DNA of 64,000 nt from Rhizobium sp. FKY42 (GTDB lineage Bacteria; Pseudomonadota; Alphaproteobacteria; Rhizobiales; Rhizobiaceae), in contig NZ_STGA01000028.1 in NCBI RefSeq assembly GCF_005222835.1, positions 62,001 through 126,000 on the forward strand, given 5' to 3'. How positions within the stretch are numbered: the first letter of the stretch is position 1; each line of letters begins with the position of its first letter. Under the pieces are notes generated by a model. It was not told where the DNA came from. It was given only the letters and a program-made list of their open reading frames with translations, and did no database searches. The position numbers and the translations under genes were made by a program. Of the stretch, positions 26,245 through 35,603 are shown one piece after another.

Positions 26245-27257
26245 CACATCATCTCCTGAAGGCAGAGATTCATTGCCATATCGAGGGCGCTGCGCCGCCC
26301 GCCCTCGCCGTTGCACAGGCGCGGCGGTATGGCGTCGATCCCTCCAGTTTCATGGCGGGAGACACTTACGCGTGGAATGATTTCGCCGAGTTCATCAATG
26401 CCTATGATCGGGTTGCCGCCCTATTTCGCACCGAGGCTGATTACGCCCTGCTGACCGAGACTTATCTGACCGAGCTGGCAGCCATCAACACAATCTATAG
26501 CGAAATCATCGTTTCGCCGGACCATGGAGACCGCATCGGCCTTGGGGCGGACGCCTATCTGGCAGGCATCTGCCAAGGCATTCATAGGGCACAGGAAAAG
26601 ACCGGCATCGAAACACGCATCATCGTCACGGGCGAGCGTCACTTTGGTCCCGAGAGCGTCGTCAAGGCCGCCCGCTATGCGGCAGCAAGCCGCAACCCGC
26701 TCATCACCGGCTTCAATCTGGCCGGTGAAGAACGGATGAACCGCGTTGCAGATTATGCGCCAGCCTTCGATATTGCGCGGGAGGCTGGGCTCGGTCTTAC
26801 CATTCACGCGGGCGAGGTCTGCGGAGCTTTCAGCGTAACCGATGCTCTGGATCTCGTTCATCCGGCGCGCATTGGTCACGGCGTTCGCTCGATCGAGGAT
26901 CCCTCTCTCATCAAACGGCTGGTCCGTGAACAGGTGGTACTGGAAGTCTGCCCCGGCTCCAACGTGGCATTGAATGTGTTTCCGAGCTTTGAGAGCCATC
27001 CATTGCCGCAGCTGATCGAGGCAGGCGTGCGGGTCTGCATCAACTCCGATGATCCGCCGTTCTTTCGCACATCGCTGGCACGGGAATACGAGATCGCTTC
27101 TTCCGCCATGAAACTGAGCGACCGCCAGATCAACGCGATGACACGAACAGCGCTGGAATCGGCATTCGTGGACGCGTCTACCAGAGCAGCGCTTCTTGCA
27201 CGGTTTGATCAGTCCGTAGAGGACACGGCTGGGGATGGAGGCTCAAACGGCGGTTGA
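26241..27257 (+). CDS. add: Adenosine deaminase or adenine deaminase (amidohydrolase superfamily)
   Basis: A 338-residue zinc deaminase beginning with GTG, overlapping the deoB stop. Metal ligands are the HxH in AEIHCHIEG, His in IHAGE and Asp in INSDDP; the catalytic Glu is in HAGEVCG. Deamination of adenosine or adenine gives inosine or hypoxanthine. The metal-site sequence is SDDP rather than the TDDP usual in adenosine deaminases, and SDDP is seen in adenine deaminases of this family. I therefore keep both possibilities. The position between deoB and upp supports a role in purine nucleoside salvage. Confidence 0.85.
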   Translation: MTHHLLKAEIHCHIEGAAPPALAVAQARRYGVDPSSFMAGDTYAWNDFAEFINAYDRVAALFRTEADYALLTETYLTELAAINTIYSEIIVSPDHGDRIGLGADAYLAGICQGIHRAQEKTGIETRIIVTGERHFGPESVVKAARYAAASRNPLITGFNLAGEERMNRVADYAPAFDIAREAGLGLTIHAGEVCGAFSVTDALDLVHPARIGHGVRSIEDPSLIKRLVREQVVLEVCPGSNVALNVFPSFESHPLPQLIEAGVRVCINSDDPPFFRTSLAREYEIASSAMKLSDRQINAMTRTALESAFVDASTRAALLARFDQSVEDTAGDGGSNGG

Positions 27258-27330
27258 TGTCTTGCGAAGCTGCGCATTTGCGTAGATGAAGAAGCGAGAA
27301 GAGAAATAAGAAGAGCGAAGGCAGGTTCTC

Positions 27331-27960
27331 ATGGACGGCGTGACAGTCATCAATCATCCACTGGTGCAGCACAAGCTGACAATCATGCGGCGCAAGGAAA
27401 CCTCGACGTCAAGTTTCCGTCGTTTGCTGCGCGAGATCTCGACGCTCCTCTGCTATGAGGTGACGCGCGATCTCGAATTGACGATGGAAACGATCGAAAC
27501 GCCACTCACACAGATGCAGTCGCCGATCCTGGAAGGCAAGAAGCTCGTCTTCGCCTCCATCCTGCGGGCTGGCAATGGTCTTCTGGAAGGTATGCTGGAA
27601 CTGGTTCCTGCCGCTCGCGTCTCCCATGTGGGCGTCTATCGCGACCATGAAACGCTCGAAGCTGTCGAATACTATTTCAAGGCACCAGAGAATCTCGCAG
27701 AGCGCCTCGTCATCGTGGTCGACCCAATGCTTGCGACAGGCAACTCCTCGATTGCAGCCATTGAAAAGCTCAAGGAGCGCGGCGCGAAGAACATTCGCTT
27801 CCTGTGCCTGCTGGCGGCACCGGAAGGCATCAAGAACTTCCAGGAAGCGCATCCGGATGTTCCGATCTTCACCGCCTCCATCGACAGCCATCTGAACGAG
27901 AAGGGCTATATCATGCCAGGTCTCGGCGATGCCGGCGATCGCATGTACGGCACCAAATAA
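27331..27960 (+). CDS. upp: Uracil phosphoribosyltransferase
   Basis: A 209-residue cytosolic salvage enzyme making UMP from uracil and PRPP. The PRPP loop is [11 protein letters not shown], the flexible loop region [24 protein letters not shown], and the uracil-binding C-terminus is [15 protein letters not shown], all intact. Length is normal for the family (208). It is the third gene of a deoB-deaminase-upp operon, though a 73-base gap before it could hold its own promoter. It ends with a clear rho-independent terminator. Confidence 0.97.
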   Translation: MDGVTVINHPLVQHKLTIMRRKETSTSSFRRLLREISTLLCYEVTRDLELTMETIETPLTQMQSPILEGKKLVFASILRAGNGLLEGMLELVPAARVSHVGVYRDHETLEAVEYYFKAPENLAERLVIVVDPMLATGNSSIAAIEKLKERGAKNIRFLCLLAAPEGIKNFQEAHPDVPIFTASIDSHLNEKGYIMPGLGDAGDRMYGTK

Positions 27961-27985
27961 GCTGCCGTTAACCACGACCAAATTG

Positions 27986-28016
27986 ACGCCCGCCGTTTAT
28001 TGCTGCGGGCGTTTTT
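27986..28016 (+). terminator. Rho-independent terminator after upp
   Basis: An 8-base-pair stem ACGCCCGC (27986-27993) with GCGGGCGT (28005-28012), an 11-base loop and five T at 28012-28016. It ends the deoB-deaminase-upp transcript. Confidence 0.85.
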
Positions 28017-28069
28017 CGTTCAATCTTGTGGTGTAGGGTTGGATAATCATCACCATTGTGAAGGTTCCC

Positions 28070-28591
28070 ATGCTGCGCTTCGTCCTCCTGTTAAGCTTTA
28101 TCGCCGCAGCTGCATCGCAGATCCCTTATGTGATGGGTCTGACGCACTCAAAGCGCGCATCGCAGGAAGCCGCTGCTGCTGTACACTCCGCTTCCGGGCA
28201 AAACGCTGCCACAAGCAGTGGCTCAGGTGTCACACTCAGCGCCGACGCTCGCGGACATTTTCAGGCAACCTTCCGCTTGAATGGCAAGCCTGTGGAGGGG
28301 ATGATCGACACCGGTGCATCCTCCATCGCCATCAACGAAACGACGGCAAAGCGGCTCGGCTTCTCCAGCAATTCCCTTGACTACCGATATGCCATCAGCA
28401 CGGCCAACGGCTCTACCAAGGGCGCCCTGGTGCGCCTTGACAGGGTGGAGATCGGCAGCATCCGGGTCACTGGCGTCGATGCGATGGTTCTCAAGGATGA
28501 TGCTCTTGGCGGCACTCTCATTGGCATGAGTTTCTTGAAACGGCTCTCGTCGTTTCAGGTCACTGACGGCTCACTGAAGCTCGTTCCGTAA
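28070..28591 (+). CDS. Retropepsin-like clan AA aspartic protease (TIGR02281-type)
   Basis: A 173-residue membrane-anchored or exported protein. An N-terminal hydrophobic segment (MLRFVLLLSFIAAAASQIPYV) precedes a linker, then a single retroviral-protease-like domain with DTGASSIAINETTAKRLG, where Asp-Thr-Gly-Ala is the active-site motif, and the second glycine-rich turn GGTLIGMSFLKRLSSF. The family is dimeric, so two chains give one active site. The start at 28070 is chosen for AAGG five bases upstream; a GTG at 28058 is possible. The target is unknown. It is convergent with the gene at 28608 and 16 bases apart. Confidence 0.88.
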   Translation: MLRFVLLLSFIAAAASQIPYVMGLTHSKRASQEAAAAVHSASGQNAATSSGSGVTLSADARGHFQATFRLNGKPVEGMIDTGASSIAINETTAKRLGFSSNSLDYRYAISTANGSTKGALVRLDRVEIGSIRVTGVDAMVLKDDALGGTLIGMSFLKRLSSFQVTDGSLKLVP

Positions 28592-28607
28592 ACGCCAAAG
28601 ACCGAAC

Positions 28608-29111
28608 TTAGCTCTTTTTCAGATTGAGCTGCGTGGTGACGATACTCTTGCCCGACTTCGGATCTTTATCGATGGTCCGAATTTGGAGACCGTCTGCACC
28701 AACCTTTCGGACTTCCATCCTCGCCTTTCGATCGCCATAGACTACGTTGGCCCAGGTCACATCGAAGCTGATGGTGTTGCCGGAACGCGACCCAACGAGT
28801 GTCGACGGCTTTCCAGACACGCCAACATAGGTTCCGGAATAGCGAGCCCCAGATGCCGTGACATTGGCATTGAAGCCGCGCGATATGACCACCAGTGCGC
28901 GACAGGATCCGTCCATCTGGAAGCGCGAAGCATCCGCGTTGGATTGCATGTTGCAAGTCACATTGACCTTCTGTCCGCCAAGTTCGCGAAGAACAAGCCC
29001 GCTACCGGTCCATCTTCCCTCAATGGATTTCAGAAATTGCTCTTCGGATGCGGATGCAGTTTCAATAGAAAGACAGGAAAATGCGAGCACTGCGGCGATC
29101 AGCAACTTCAT
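28608..29111 (-). CDS. Exported hypothetical protein, 167 aa
   Basis: A secreted protein ([22 protein letters not shown] signal) with a lipocalin-like beta pattern: [28 protein letters not shown], then [14 protein letters not shown], then [21 protein letters not shown] and [21 protein letters not shown]. The two cysteines (TCNMQ and GSCRA) probably form a disulfide. The GRWTGSG start resembles small beta-barrel lipid- or ligand-binding proteins, and no further assignment is possible. The start at 29111 has GGAG seven bases upstream. A GGAAC-N17-TGTT promoter at 29140-29165 suggests EcfG control. Confidence 0.8.
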   Translation of the reverse strand: MKLLIAAVLAFSCLSIETASASEEQFLKSIEGRWTGSGLVLRELGGQKVNVTCNMQSNADASRFQMDGSCRALVVISRGFNANVTASGARYSGTYVGVSGKPSTLVGSRSGNTISFDVTWANVVYGDRKARMEVRKVGADGLQIRTIDKDPKSGKSIVTTQLNLKKS

Positions 29112-29139
29112 GAGGTGTCTCCGGCGTTGGATGACACAT

Positions 29140-29165
29140 AACATCATGACCGCGCGATTCGTTCC
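29140..29165 (-). promoter_or_regulatory. Candidate EcfG promoter for the gene at 28608
   Basis: The minus strand reads GGAAC (29165-29161), a 17-base spacer, and TGTT (29143-29140), fitting GGAAC-N16/17-cGTT. The -10 lies 29 bases before the start codon. Confidence 0.5.
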
Positions 29166-29231
29166 GTTTGACGAACAACAACGGCGACAGCTCGGTTCTC
29201 AACTTTTGGATATTCTGGAAGATCAGAAGGA

Positions 29232-29321
29232 TGGCGGACAGAGAGGGATTCGAACCCTCGATACGCTTTCACGTATACACGCGTTCCAGGCGTGCGCCTT
29301 CAACCACTCGGCCACCTGTCC
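29232..29321 (-). tRNA. tRNA-Ser (anticodon GGA)
   Basis: A 90-nt class II tRNA including encoded CCA (complement of 29232-29234). The acceptor GGACAGG pairs with TCTGTCC with one G-T pair. The anticodon arm CACGC-CTGGAAC-GCGTG gives anticodon GGA (complement of 29285-29287), reading UCC and UCU. The long variable arm and the T arm GAGGGTTCGAATCCCTC are clear. It sits between the EcfG-type promoter of the 28608 gene and an AT-rich stretch. Confidence 0.97.
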
Positions 29322-29535
29322 TTGCTATCCAAGGGCTGCCTTGCGGTATTGTGCGAAGCAGCGGTCGGGGCGGATATATACCGATGAATTTCAAAGGATC
29401 AACCCGATTCTGAAAGAAATGTGACCTGTCCCCAAACTCTCTTCAAATCCATGCATTGCGATGCAGCGTTTGCAATCCACAGAAGACACCTATAGGTTGG
29501 CGAAATTCCAGTCTGGCTCAAGGGATCGAGCACCG

Positions 29536-29850
29536 ATGGCGTTCTTTTTCCGCTTCCTCAGCCTGCTTCTTCTCCTAGGGGCGATCGCCGCCGGAACCGT
29601 TGATTCCATAGTATCCGTCGCATCTTCGAAAGTCATCCTGACCAGCTTCGAACAGGACTGGCTGGCGTTAAGCCCGGATTCACTCCCCCTAGCGAAGCAG
29701 TGGGTTGAACACTATATTCACCCTGAAGCTTGGCGCAGCGGACTTGCCGTCATCATAGCACAACCGGCGTTTGTCGTTCTTCTCGGTCTGTCGTTCCTGT
29801 TCTGGATGATCGGCTATCGCCGCCCGCGCCCGCAGGCATTGCTGGTTTAG
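29536..29850 (+). CDS. Small inner-membrane protein, 104 aa, unknown function
   Basis: A protein with two hydrophobic segments, MAFFFRFLSLLLLLGAIAAGTVDSIVSV and AVIIAQPAFVVLLGLSFLFWMIGY, separated by an extracytoplasmic loop rich in acidic and aromatic residues (FEQDWLALSPDSLPLAKQWVEHY). It ends in a short basic tail (RRPRPQALLV). The start at 29536 is preferred over in-frame upstream codons because the membrane segment begins there. It lies 78 bases before msrA on the same strand and is probably co-transcribed. Similar proteins next to msrA are, to my memory, common in rhizobia, but no function is known. Confidence 0.75.
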   Translation: MAFFFRFLSLLLLLGAIAAGTVDSIVSVASSKVILTSFEQDWLALSPDSLPLAKQWVEHYIHPEAWRSGLAVIIAQPAFVVLLGLSFLFWMIGYRRPRPQALLV

Positions 29851-29928
29851 CCTCCATTCCGGGGGCACAGCGCCTCTCCGCGCCGAATGTGTCGGAATGC
29901 GGAAGCAGGCTCACGCAAGGAGGCAAGG

Positions 29929-30582
29929 ATGTTTTTGATCGACATGTTCAACAAGAAGACCGTCATGCCCACGCCAGACACCGCTCTGCCTGGCCGCACA
30001 GAGCCACTCCCAACCGCCACGCATCACTTCGTCAACGGCAACCCTCTCAAGGGTCCTTATCCAGACCACCTGAACGTCGCCTATTTCGGCATGGGCTGCT
30101 TCTGGGGTGCCGAGCGTCTGTTCTGGAAAACGCCGGGCGTCTGGGTCACGGCTGTCGGTTATCAGGGAGGGATTACCAGGAACCCCACCTATCACGAAAC
30201 GACAACGGGCATGACCGGGCATACGGAAATCGTCAAAGTCGTGTTCGATCCCTCGCAGGTTTCCTACGATCAGCTGCTGAAGATCTTTTTCGAAGAGCAC
30301 GATCCGACACAGGGCATGCGGCAGGGAAATGATATCGGCACCACCTATCGGTCCGCCATCTACACCACCAGTCCGGAACAGCAGTCGGCAGCCGAAGCGG
30401 CACGGGACCGTTTTCAGCACGCTCTGACCGATGCCGGAAACCGGTCCAAGATCACGACCGAAATCAAGTCGGCGGAAGAGTTCTACTATGCCGAAGACTA
30501 TCATCAGCAATATCTGGCCAAGAATCCTGGCGGATATTGCGGCCTGCGTGGCACTGGCGTTTCCTGCCCGATCGAGCGTTGA
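29929..30582 (+). CDS. msrA: Peptide methionine sulfoxide reductase MsrA
   Basis: A 217-residue enzyme reducing the S-epimer of methionine sulfoxide in proteins. The catalytic motif is [13 protein letters not shown], followed by [12 protein letters not shown], and FEEHDPTQ, all typical. Resolving cysteines are in [12 protein letters not shown] at the C-terminus. The start at 29929 follows AAGGAGG and gives a leader of about 40 residues before the core; a GTG further up is unlikely. The C-terminal half also has [14 protein letters not shown] terminator lies 20 bases after the stop. Confidence 0.96.
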   Translation: MFLIDMFNKKTVMPTPDTALPGRTEPLPTATHHFVNGNPLKGPYPDHLNVAYFGMGCFWGAERLFWKTPGVWVTAVGYQGGITRNPTYHETTTGMTGHTEIVKVVFDPSQVSYDQLLKIFFEEHDPTQGMRQGNDIGTTYRSAIYTTSPEQQSAAEAARDRFQHALTDAGNRSKITTEIKSAEEFYYAEDYHQQYLAKNPGGYCGLRGTGVSCPIER

Positions 30583-30602
30583 TCTGACGAAATTCTGATC
30601 AG

Positions 30603-30634
30603 AAAGCCGCAGATTTCATCGGGTCTGCGGCTTT
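30603..30634 (+). terminator. Rho-independent terminator after msrA
   Basis: An 11-base-pair stem AAAGCCGCAGA (30603-30613) with TCTGCGGCTTT (30624-30634) and a 10-base loop, followed by ATTTGT. It separates msrA from the nucleoside importer operon. Confidence 0.85.
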
Positions 30635-30760
30635 ATTTGTGCAGTCCTTCAACAATAATTGCGTTTTTTACCAGATGAAAAATTTCTGGTGAATTTCCTT
30701 CGCAGCCATGCAAGGATGGGCTCTAGCCAGTCATAATAGACAACCGCTGGCGACCGCAGA

Positions 30761-30779
30761 CATGCCTGGTATAGGCATG
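30761..30779 (+). promoter_or_regulatory. 7-bp dyad in the leader of the BMP operon
   Basis: CATGCCT (30761-30767) and AGGCATG (30773-30779) form a perfect dyad with five bases between, 44 bases before the BMP gene. The region from 30635 to 30822 is otherwise without coding sequence. It could be an operator or a hairpin in the leader RNA. Confidence 0.35.
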
Positions 30780-30822
30780 CGGGGGGACCCATGATGAACG
30801 CTAAAAATAATAGGGCTGCACG

Positions 30823-31815
30823 ATGAAGAAAACCCTTCTCTCAATTCTTGCCTTGGCTGCGCTTTCAACCACGGCTCTGGCCGCGGATATAAAGCCTGCG
30901 CTGGTCTACGGTACGGGCGGCAAGTTCGACAAATCCTTCAATGAAGCGGCCTATCAGGGCGCTGAGAAGTTCAAGAAGGAAACAGGTACGGACTTCCGTG
31001 ATTTCGAACCGACCAGCGACACGCAGGGCGAACAGGCCATCCGTAACTTCGCCTCCAAGGGTTTCAACCCGGTTGTAGCCGTGTCCTTCGCCTGGACATC
31101 GGCCATGGAGAAGGTTGCTGCCGAGTTTCCGAACACCAAGTTCGTGATCGTTGACTCGGTCGTCAAGCTGCCGAACGTCCGCTCCGTCGTCTTCAAGGAA
31201 GAGGAAGGTTCTTACCTCGTCGGCGTCATGGCGGGTCTGGCTTCGAAGTCCGGCAAGGTCGGTTTCATCGGCGGCATGGACATTCCGCTGATCCGCAAGT
31301 TCGCCTGCGGCTACGCACAGGGCGCGAAGGCTGCAAATGCAAAGATCCAGGTCCTGCAGAACATGACCGGCACCACGGGTGCTGCCTGGAACGACCCGGT
31401 TCGCGGCGGTGAACTGACGAAGAACCAGATCGACCAGGGCGCGGATGTCATCTACGCGGCAGCCGGCGCCACGGGCCTCGGCGTTCTGCAGACAGCAGCT
31501 GACAACAAGAAGCTTTCGATCGGCGTGGATTCCAACCAGAATCACCTGCATCCAGGTTCCGTCCTGACCTCGATGGTCAAGCGCGTCGATCTCGCCGTCT
31601 ACAACGCCTACAAGGATACCGCTTCCGACAAGTTCACCGGCGGCATCCAGGCCAATGGCGTAAAGGAAGACGGCGTCGGCTATGCGATGGACGACAACAA
31701 CGCCAAGCTGGTAACGCCGGAAATGAAGGCCGCCGTCGAGAAGGCTAAGGCTGACATCATTGCGGGAACGGTCAAGGTTCACGACTACATGTCGAGCAAC
31801 AGCTGCCCGATGTAA
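30823..31815 (+). CDS. BMP family ABC transporter substrate-binding protein (nucleoside uptake)
   Basis: A 330-residue periplasmic binding protein of the BMP/Med (PnrA-like) family. It has a signal peptide (MKKTLLSILALAALSTTALAA), then KPALVYGTGGKFDKSFNEAAYQGAEKF, the family hallmark G-x-x-D-K-S-F-N. Members such as PnrA bind purine nucleosides. There is no lipobox, so it is a soluble periplasmic protein, normal for Gram-negatives. It heads an operon with an ATPase, two permeases and the nucleoside enzymes cdd, PNP, deoC and deoA, which strongly supports a nucleoside ligand. Confidence 0.95.
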   Translation: MKKTLLSILALAALSTTALAADIKPALVYGTGGKFDKSFNEAAYQGAEKFKKETGTDFRDFEPTSDTQGEQAIRNFASKGFNPVVAVSFAWTSAMEKVAAEFPNTKFVIVDSVVKLPNVRSVVFKEEEGSYLVGVMAGLASKSGKVGFIGGMDIPLIRKFACGYAQGAKAANAKIQVLQNMTGTTGAAWNDPVRGGELTKNQIDQGADVIYAAAGATGLGVLQTAADNKKLSIGVDSNQNHLHPGSVLTSMVKRVDLAVYNAYKDTASDKFTGGIQANGVKEDGVGYAMDDNNAKLVTPEMKAAVEKAKADIIAGTVKVHDYMSSNSCPM

Positions 31816-31897
31816 TCAACGCGAGGGGGCGTATGGTGCGAATGGCGCATCATACGCCCTCTTCATGTCCGGCTTCCGGAAAGGAAAGGCAAGACGC

Positions 31898-33409
31898 GTG
31901 AGCCACAACCCAGCGATCGAACTGGTGGGCATCGACAAGAGTTTCGGTGCTGTTCATGCCAACAAGAATATTCACCTGAAGGTGGAAAAGGGCACAATTC
32001 ACGGCATCATCGGGGAAAACGGTGCCGGAAAATCAACGCTCATGTCCATCCTGTACGGATTCTACCAAGCCGACAGAGGCGAAATCCGCATCAATGGCCA
32101 CGCCTTTAGTATCAAGGACAGCCAGACGGCGATCGCATCCGGCATTGGCATGGTGCATCAGCATTTCATGCTGGTCGAGAACTTCACAGTTCTGGAAAAC
32201 ATCATGCTGGGCGCGGAAGGCGGGCAATTGCTGGCCAAGGGCGTTTCGTCGGCGCGCAAGGAATTGAAGCGCCTGGAGGATGAATACGACCTCAAGGTCA
32301 ATCCCGATGCCGTGATCGAAGACCTGCCGGTTGGTACGCAGCAGCGCGTGGAAATTCTCAAAGCTCTCTATCGCGGCGCGGACATTCTCATTCTGGATGA
32401 ACCGACCGGTGTTTTGACCCCTGCCGAAGCGGACCACCTGTTCAAGGTGCTGAAAGTGCTGCGCGACCAAGGCAAGACGATCATTCTCATCACACACAAG
32501 CTGCGCGAGATCATGGCGATTACCGATGAGGTTTCCGTCATGCGTCGTGGCGAAATGGTTGCTACGCGCAAGACCGCGGAAACGACCGTGGAAGAACTGG
32601 CGGAACTGATGGTGGGCCGCCGCGTGCTGCTGCGCGTGGAAAAGGGTGAGGCCAATCCCGGCAAGATCCTGTTGTCGATCAAGAACCTGACCGTCAAGGA
32701 CAGCCGTGGCGTGACAATGGTGGACAATGTGTCCTTCGACGTGAGGGAAGGCGAGATCGTCGGTATTGCAGGCGTTGCCGGAAACGGCCAGTCGGAATTG
32801 CTGGAGGCAATTGCAGGCATCCGCAAACCCGCTTCCGGCGAGATCCTCATCGATGGCAAGCCGATTGCCAATGCCGACCCGGCACGCCTGCGCGAACTGG
32901 GGCTCGCACATATTCCCGAAGACCGGCACCACATGGGTCTGGTGCTTAAGTTCGAGGAATACGAAAATGCAGTCCTCGGCTATCACCGCGATCCGAAATA
33001 CGGCAAGGGCGCCCTGCTCGACCTGAAGGCCATTCAGGCGGAAGCTGTCGAGAAGATCGAGAAATACGATATTCGACCGCCGAACCCGAGACTGAAGACC
33101 GCCAATTTCTCCGGCGGCAACCAGCAGAAAATAGTCGTTGCCCGCGAGATCGAACGCGATCCAAAGGCGCTCATCATTGGCCAGCCCACGCGCGGGGTCG
33201 ATATCGGTGCTATCGAGTTCATTCACCGGCGCATCGTGGAAATGCGCGATGCCGCAAAGGCTATCCTGCTTGTCTCGGTCGAGCTGGATGAAATACGTTC
33301 GCTGTCAGACCGCATCATCGTCATGTTTGCAGGCAAGGTCGTCGGCGAGAAGACACCTGAAGCTGACGAGCAGACGCTGGGTCTGATGATGGCGGGAATT
33401 GCGGCATGA
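31898..33409 (+). CDS. ABC transporter ATP-binding protein, tandem domains (nucleoside importer)
   Basis: A 503-residue protein with two nucleotide-binding domains, as in sugar and nucleoside importers of the CUT2/BMP type. Domain 1 has Walker A GENGAGKST and Walker B ILILDEPTG; domain 2 has the degenerate Walker A GVAGNGQSE, signature LSGGNQQK-like (FSGGNQQKIVVARE) and RALIIGQPTRGVD. I place the start at the GTG 31898 (VSHNPAIELVGI) because the longer frame begins inside the BMP gene; an ATG at 31865 is another choice. Next comes the first permease after 103 bases. Confidence 0.93.
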   Translation: MSHNPAIELVGIDKSFGAVHANKNIHLKVEKGTIHGIIGENGAGKSTLMSILYGFYQADRGEIRINGHAFSIKDSQTAIASGIGMVHQHFMLVENFTVLENIMLGAEGGQLLAKGVSSARKELKRLEDEYDLKVNPDAVIEDLPVGTQQRVEILKALYRGADILILDEPTGVLTPAEADHLFKVLKVLRDQGKTIILITHKLREIMAITDEVSVMRRGEMVATRKTAETTVEELAELMVGRRVLLRVEKGEANPGKILLSIKNLTVKDSRGVTMVDNVSFDVREGEIVGIAGVAGNGQSELLEAIAGIRKPASGEILIDGKPIANADPARLRELGLAHIPEDRHHMGLVLKFEEYENAVLGYHRDPKYGKGALLDLKAIQAEAVEKIEKYDIRPPNPRLKTANFSGGNQQKIVVAREIERDPKALIIGQPTRGVDIGAIEFIHRRIVEMRDAAKAILLVSVELDEIRSLSDRIIVMFAGKVVGEKTPEADEQTLGLMMAGIAA

Positions 33410-33512
33410 CCCTTCCCGTCCACAGCATCATTCCCCACTATTCTGACGGCATGGAGAGCAGTGAGATCGGGTTCGCCCGCACCGTCTCTATACCGATGAG
33501 GACCACCCGCCT

Positions 33513-34616
33513 ATGAGCACAGCCTCCGTACCCTTGCCCAACTGGATAAACTACGGATTGATTCCGCTGCTCAACCTGATTGTGGCCTTTTTTATTTCGG
33601 GCCTTGTTGTCTGGTGGATCGGTGAAAATCCGTTTACCGCACTGCGCCTGCTCATCGAAGGTGCGCTCGGTCGCGGCGACGCCGTAGGCTTTACGCTGTT
33701 CTATACTACTAGCTTCATCTTCACGGGCTTGTCCGTGGCGGTTGCCTTTCATGCGGGCCTGTTCAACATCGGCTCTGAAGGTCAGGCCTATATTGGCGGT
33801 CTTGGGGCCGCGCTTGTGGCGCTCGCTCTCGACCAGTATGTGCCGTGGTATGTGACCATGCCCTTCGCCATTATCGGCGCGGCGCTTTTCGGCGCAGGCT
33901 GGGCGTTCATTCCGGCATGGCTGCAGGCCAAGCGCGGCAGCCATATCGTCATCACCACCATCATGTTCAACTTCATTGGTGCGGCATTGATGGTCTATCT
34001 GTTGGTGAACGTGCTGATTGTTCCCGGCAAGATGGCGCCGGAGACCCGCACCTTCCTGCCCGGTGGGCAGTTGCCGAAGCTGGACTGGCTGATGGCGCTC
34101 TTCGGGGCAAAGCTTGGACCCGCACCATTCAACGTCTCTTTCATCATCGCGCTCGTGATGTGCTATCTGGTCTGGCTGCTAATCTGGCGTACGAAGCTCG
34201 GCTATGAAATGCGCACGCTCGGCATCAGCCCTTCGGCGGCTGTCTATGCCGGCATTCCCTATTCCCGCACGGTTATCATCGCCATGCTGATTTCCGGCGG
34301 CCTTGCAGGCATGATGGCTCTCAATCCTGTCATGGGAGCATCGGCGCGCCTGCAGGTCGAGTTCGTCGGTGGTGCGGGATTCGTGGGTATCGCAGTTTCC
34401 CTGATGGGTCGAAGCCACCCGGTGGGCATCATCTTCGCGGCGCTGCTGTTTGGCATTCTCTATCAGGGCGGCGCGGATCTCTCGTTCGAAATGCCTAATA
34501 TTACGCGCGAGATGATCGTCGTCATCCAGGGTCTGGTGATCCTGTTTGCCGGTGCGCTGGAATATATGTTCCGGCCAGCACTCGTTCATATCTATCAACG
34601 CTTCAAGCGGGCTTGA
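33513..34616 (+). CDS. ABC transporter permease (nucleoside importer, BPD_transp_2)
   Basis: A 367-residue inner-membrane protein of the LivH/RbsC-like permease family, with about nine hydrophobic segments. It contains FHAGLFNIGSEGQAYIGGLGAA, the typical N-terminal signature of nucleoside-uptake permeases (BmpC/NupP type), and GISPSAAVYAGIPYSRTVIIAMLISGGLAGM, the cytosolic coupling loop. The insertion of about 20 residues (PGKMAPETRTFLPGGQLPKLDW) between segments is unusual but occurs in relatives. The second permease starts ten bases after the stop. Confidence 0.95.
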   Translation: MSTASVPLPNWINYGLIPLLNLIVAFFISGLVVWWIGENPFTALRLLIEGALGRGDAVGFTLFYTTSFIFTGLSVAVAFHAGLFNIGSEGQAYIGGLGAALVALALDQYVPWYVTMPFAIIGAALFGAGWAFIPAWLQAKRGSHIVITTIMFNFIGAALMVYLLVNVLIVPGKMAPETRTFLPGGQLPKLDWLMALFGAKLGPAPFNVSFIIALVMCYLVWLLIWRTKLGYEMRTLGISPSAAVYAGIPYSRTVIIAMLISGGLAGMMALNPVMGASARLQVEFVGGAGFVGIAVSLMGRSHPVGIIFAALLFGILYQGGADLSFEMPNITREMIVVIQGLVILFAGALEYMFRPALVHIYQRFKRA

Positions 34617-34626
34617 GGAGGACGTC

Positions 34627-35598
34627 ATGGATTTCTTCGATATCGTCGTCAGCATCCTCGGCTCGACCATCCGCCTGTCGATCCCACTGCTGTTCACGGC
34701 CCTTGCCGGTCTCTTTTCCGAACGGGCGGGCATTTTCGACATCGGCCTTGAAGGCAAGATGCTGGCTGCCGCCTTTGCGTCCGCCTGCGTGGCCTATGTC
34801 ACGGGGAATGCCTGGCTTGGCCTTCTGGGTGGCATCAGTGTTTCGCTGGTCTTCTCGCTGATCCACGGTTTTGCCTCTATCACCAATCGCGGCAACCAGA
34901 TCGTGTCTGGTGTTGCGCTGAACTTCGTTGCGGCCGGATTGACCATCGTTCTGGGTCAAGCCTGGTTCGGTCAGGGCGGGCGCACGCCACAATTGACCGG
35001 TGAAGGCCGTTTTGCGCCGATCATCTTGCCCTTCGTCGATGTGGTGCGCGATGTGCCGATCATCGGGCCGCTCTATGCGAATGTGATTTCCGGCAACAAC
35101 ATTCTGACCTATCTGGCCTTTGCAGCGGTACCGCTTTCCTGGTGGGTGCTGTTCCGCACGCGCTTCGGTCTTCGTCTGCGTGCCGTTGGCGAAAATCCGG
35201 GCGCTGTCGATACGGCAGGCATATCTGTCACCTGGCTGCGTTATCGTGCGGTGCTTGTTGCCGGCTTCCTCTGCGGCTTTTCCGGCGCCTATCTGGCTAT
35301 TGCGCAATCCGCCGCCTTCATCAAGGACATGTCTGCGGGCAAGGGCTATATCGCGCTGGCCGCATTGATTTTTGCCAAATGGAAGCCGGTGCCTGTCATG
35401 TTCGCCTGCCTGCTGTTCGGTTTCCTCGATGCCTTTGCCAACTTCATGCAGGGCAAGGCGGTTCCGGGTATCGGTGAAGTGCCGGTACAGATCTTCCAGG
35501 CGCTGCCCTATATCCTGACCTGTATCCTGCTTGCAGGCTTTATCGGCATCGCGCATCCGCCAAAGGCTGGTGGCGTGCCCTATACGAAGGAGCGTTGA
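34627..35598 (+). CDS. ABC transporter permease (nucleoside importer, second subunit)
   Basis: A 323-residue permease paralogous to the previous one, starting MDFFDIVVSILGSTIRLS and carrying SERAGIFDIGLEGKMLAAAFASA, the matching G-I-x-x-I-G-x-E-G-x-M motif, and VGENPGAVDTAGISVTWLRYRAVLVAGFLCG. The start at 34627 is chosen because GAGG lies just upstream (TTGAGGAGGACGTC). Together with the first permease it forms the heterodimeric channel. The next gene, cdd, begins five bases after the stop. Confidence 0.95.
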   Translation: MDFFDIVVSILGSTIRLSIPLLFTALAGLFSERAGIFDIGLEGKMLAAAFASACVAYVTGNAWLGLLGGISVSLVFSLIHGFASITNRGNQIVSGVALNFVAAGLTIVLGQAWFGQGGRTPQLTGEGRFAPIILPFVDVVRDVPIIGPLYANVISGNNILTYLAFAAVPLSWWVLFRTRFGLRLRAVGENPGAVDTAGISVTWLRYRAVLVAGFLCGFSGAYLAIAQSAAFIKDMSAGKGYIALAALIFAKWKPVPVMFACLLFGFLDAFANFMQGKAVPGIGEVPVQIFQALPYILTCILLAGFIGIAHPPKAGGVPYTKER

Positions 35599-35603
35599 GC
35601 CCC

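Noticed and set aside
32033..33226. A 397-codon minus-strand frame inside the nucleoside importer ATPase gene
   Set aside because: Antisense shadow; the plus-strand ATPase shows complete Walker motifs in the proper frame.
33410..33512. A possible break or promoter between the ATPase and first permease
   Set aside because: The 103-base gap has no terminator and gene order fits one operon, so I treat it as a spacer.
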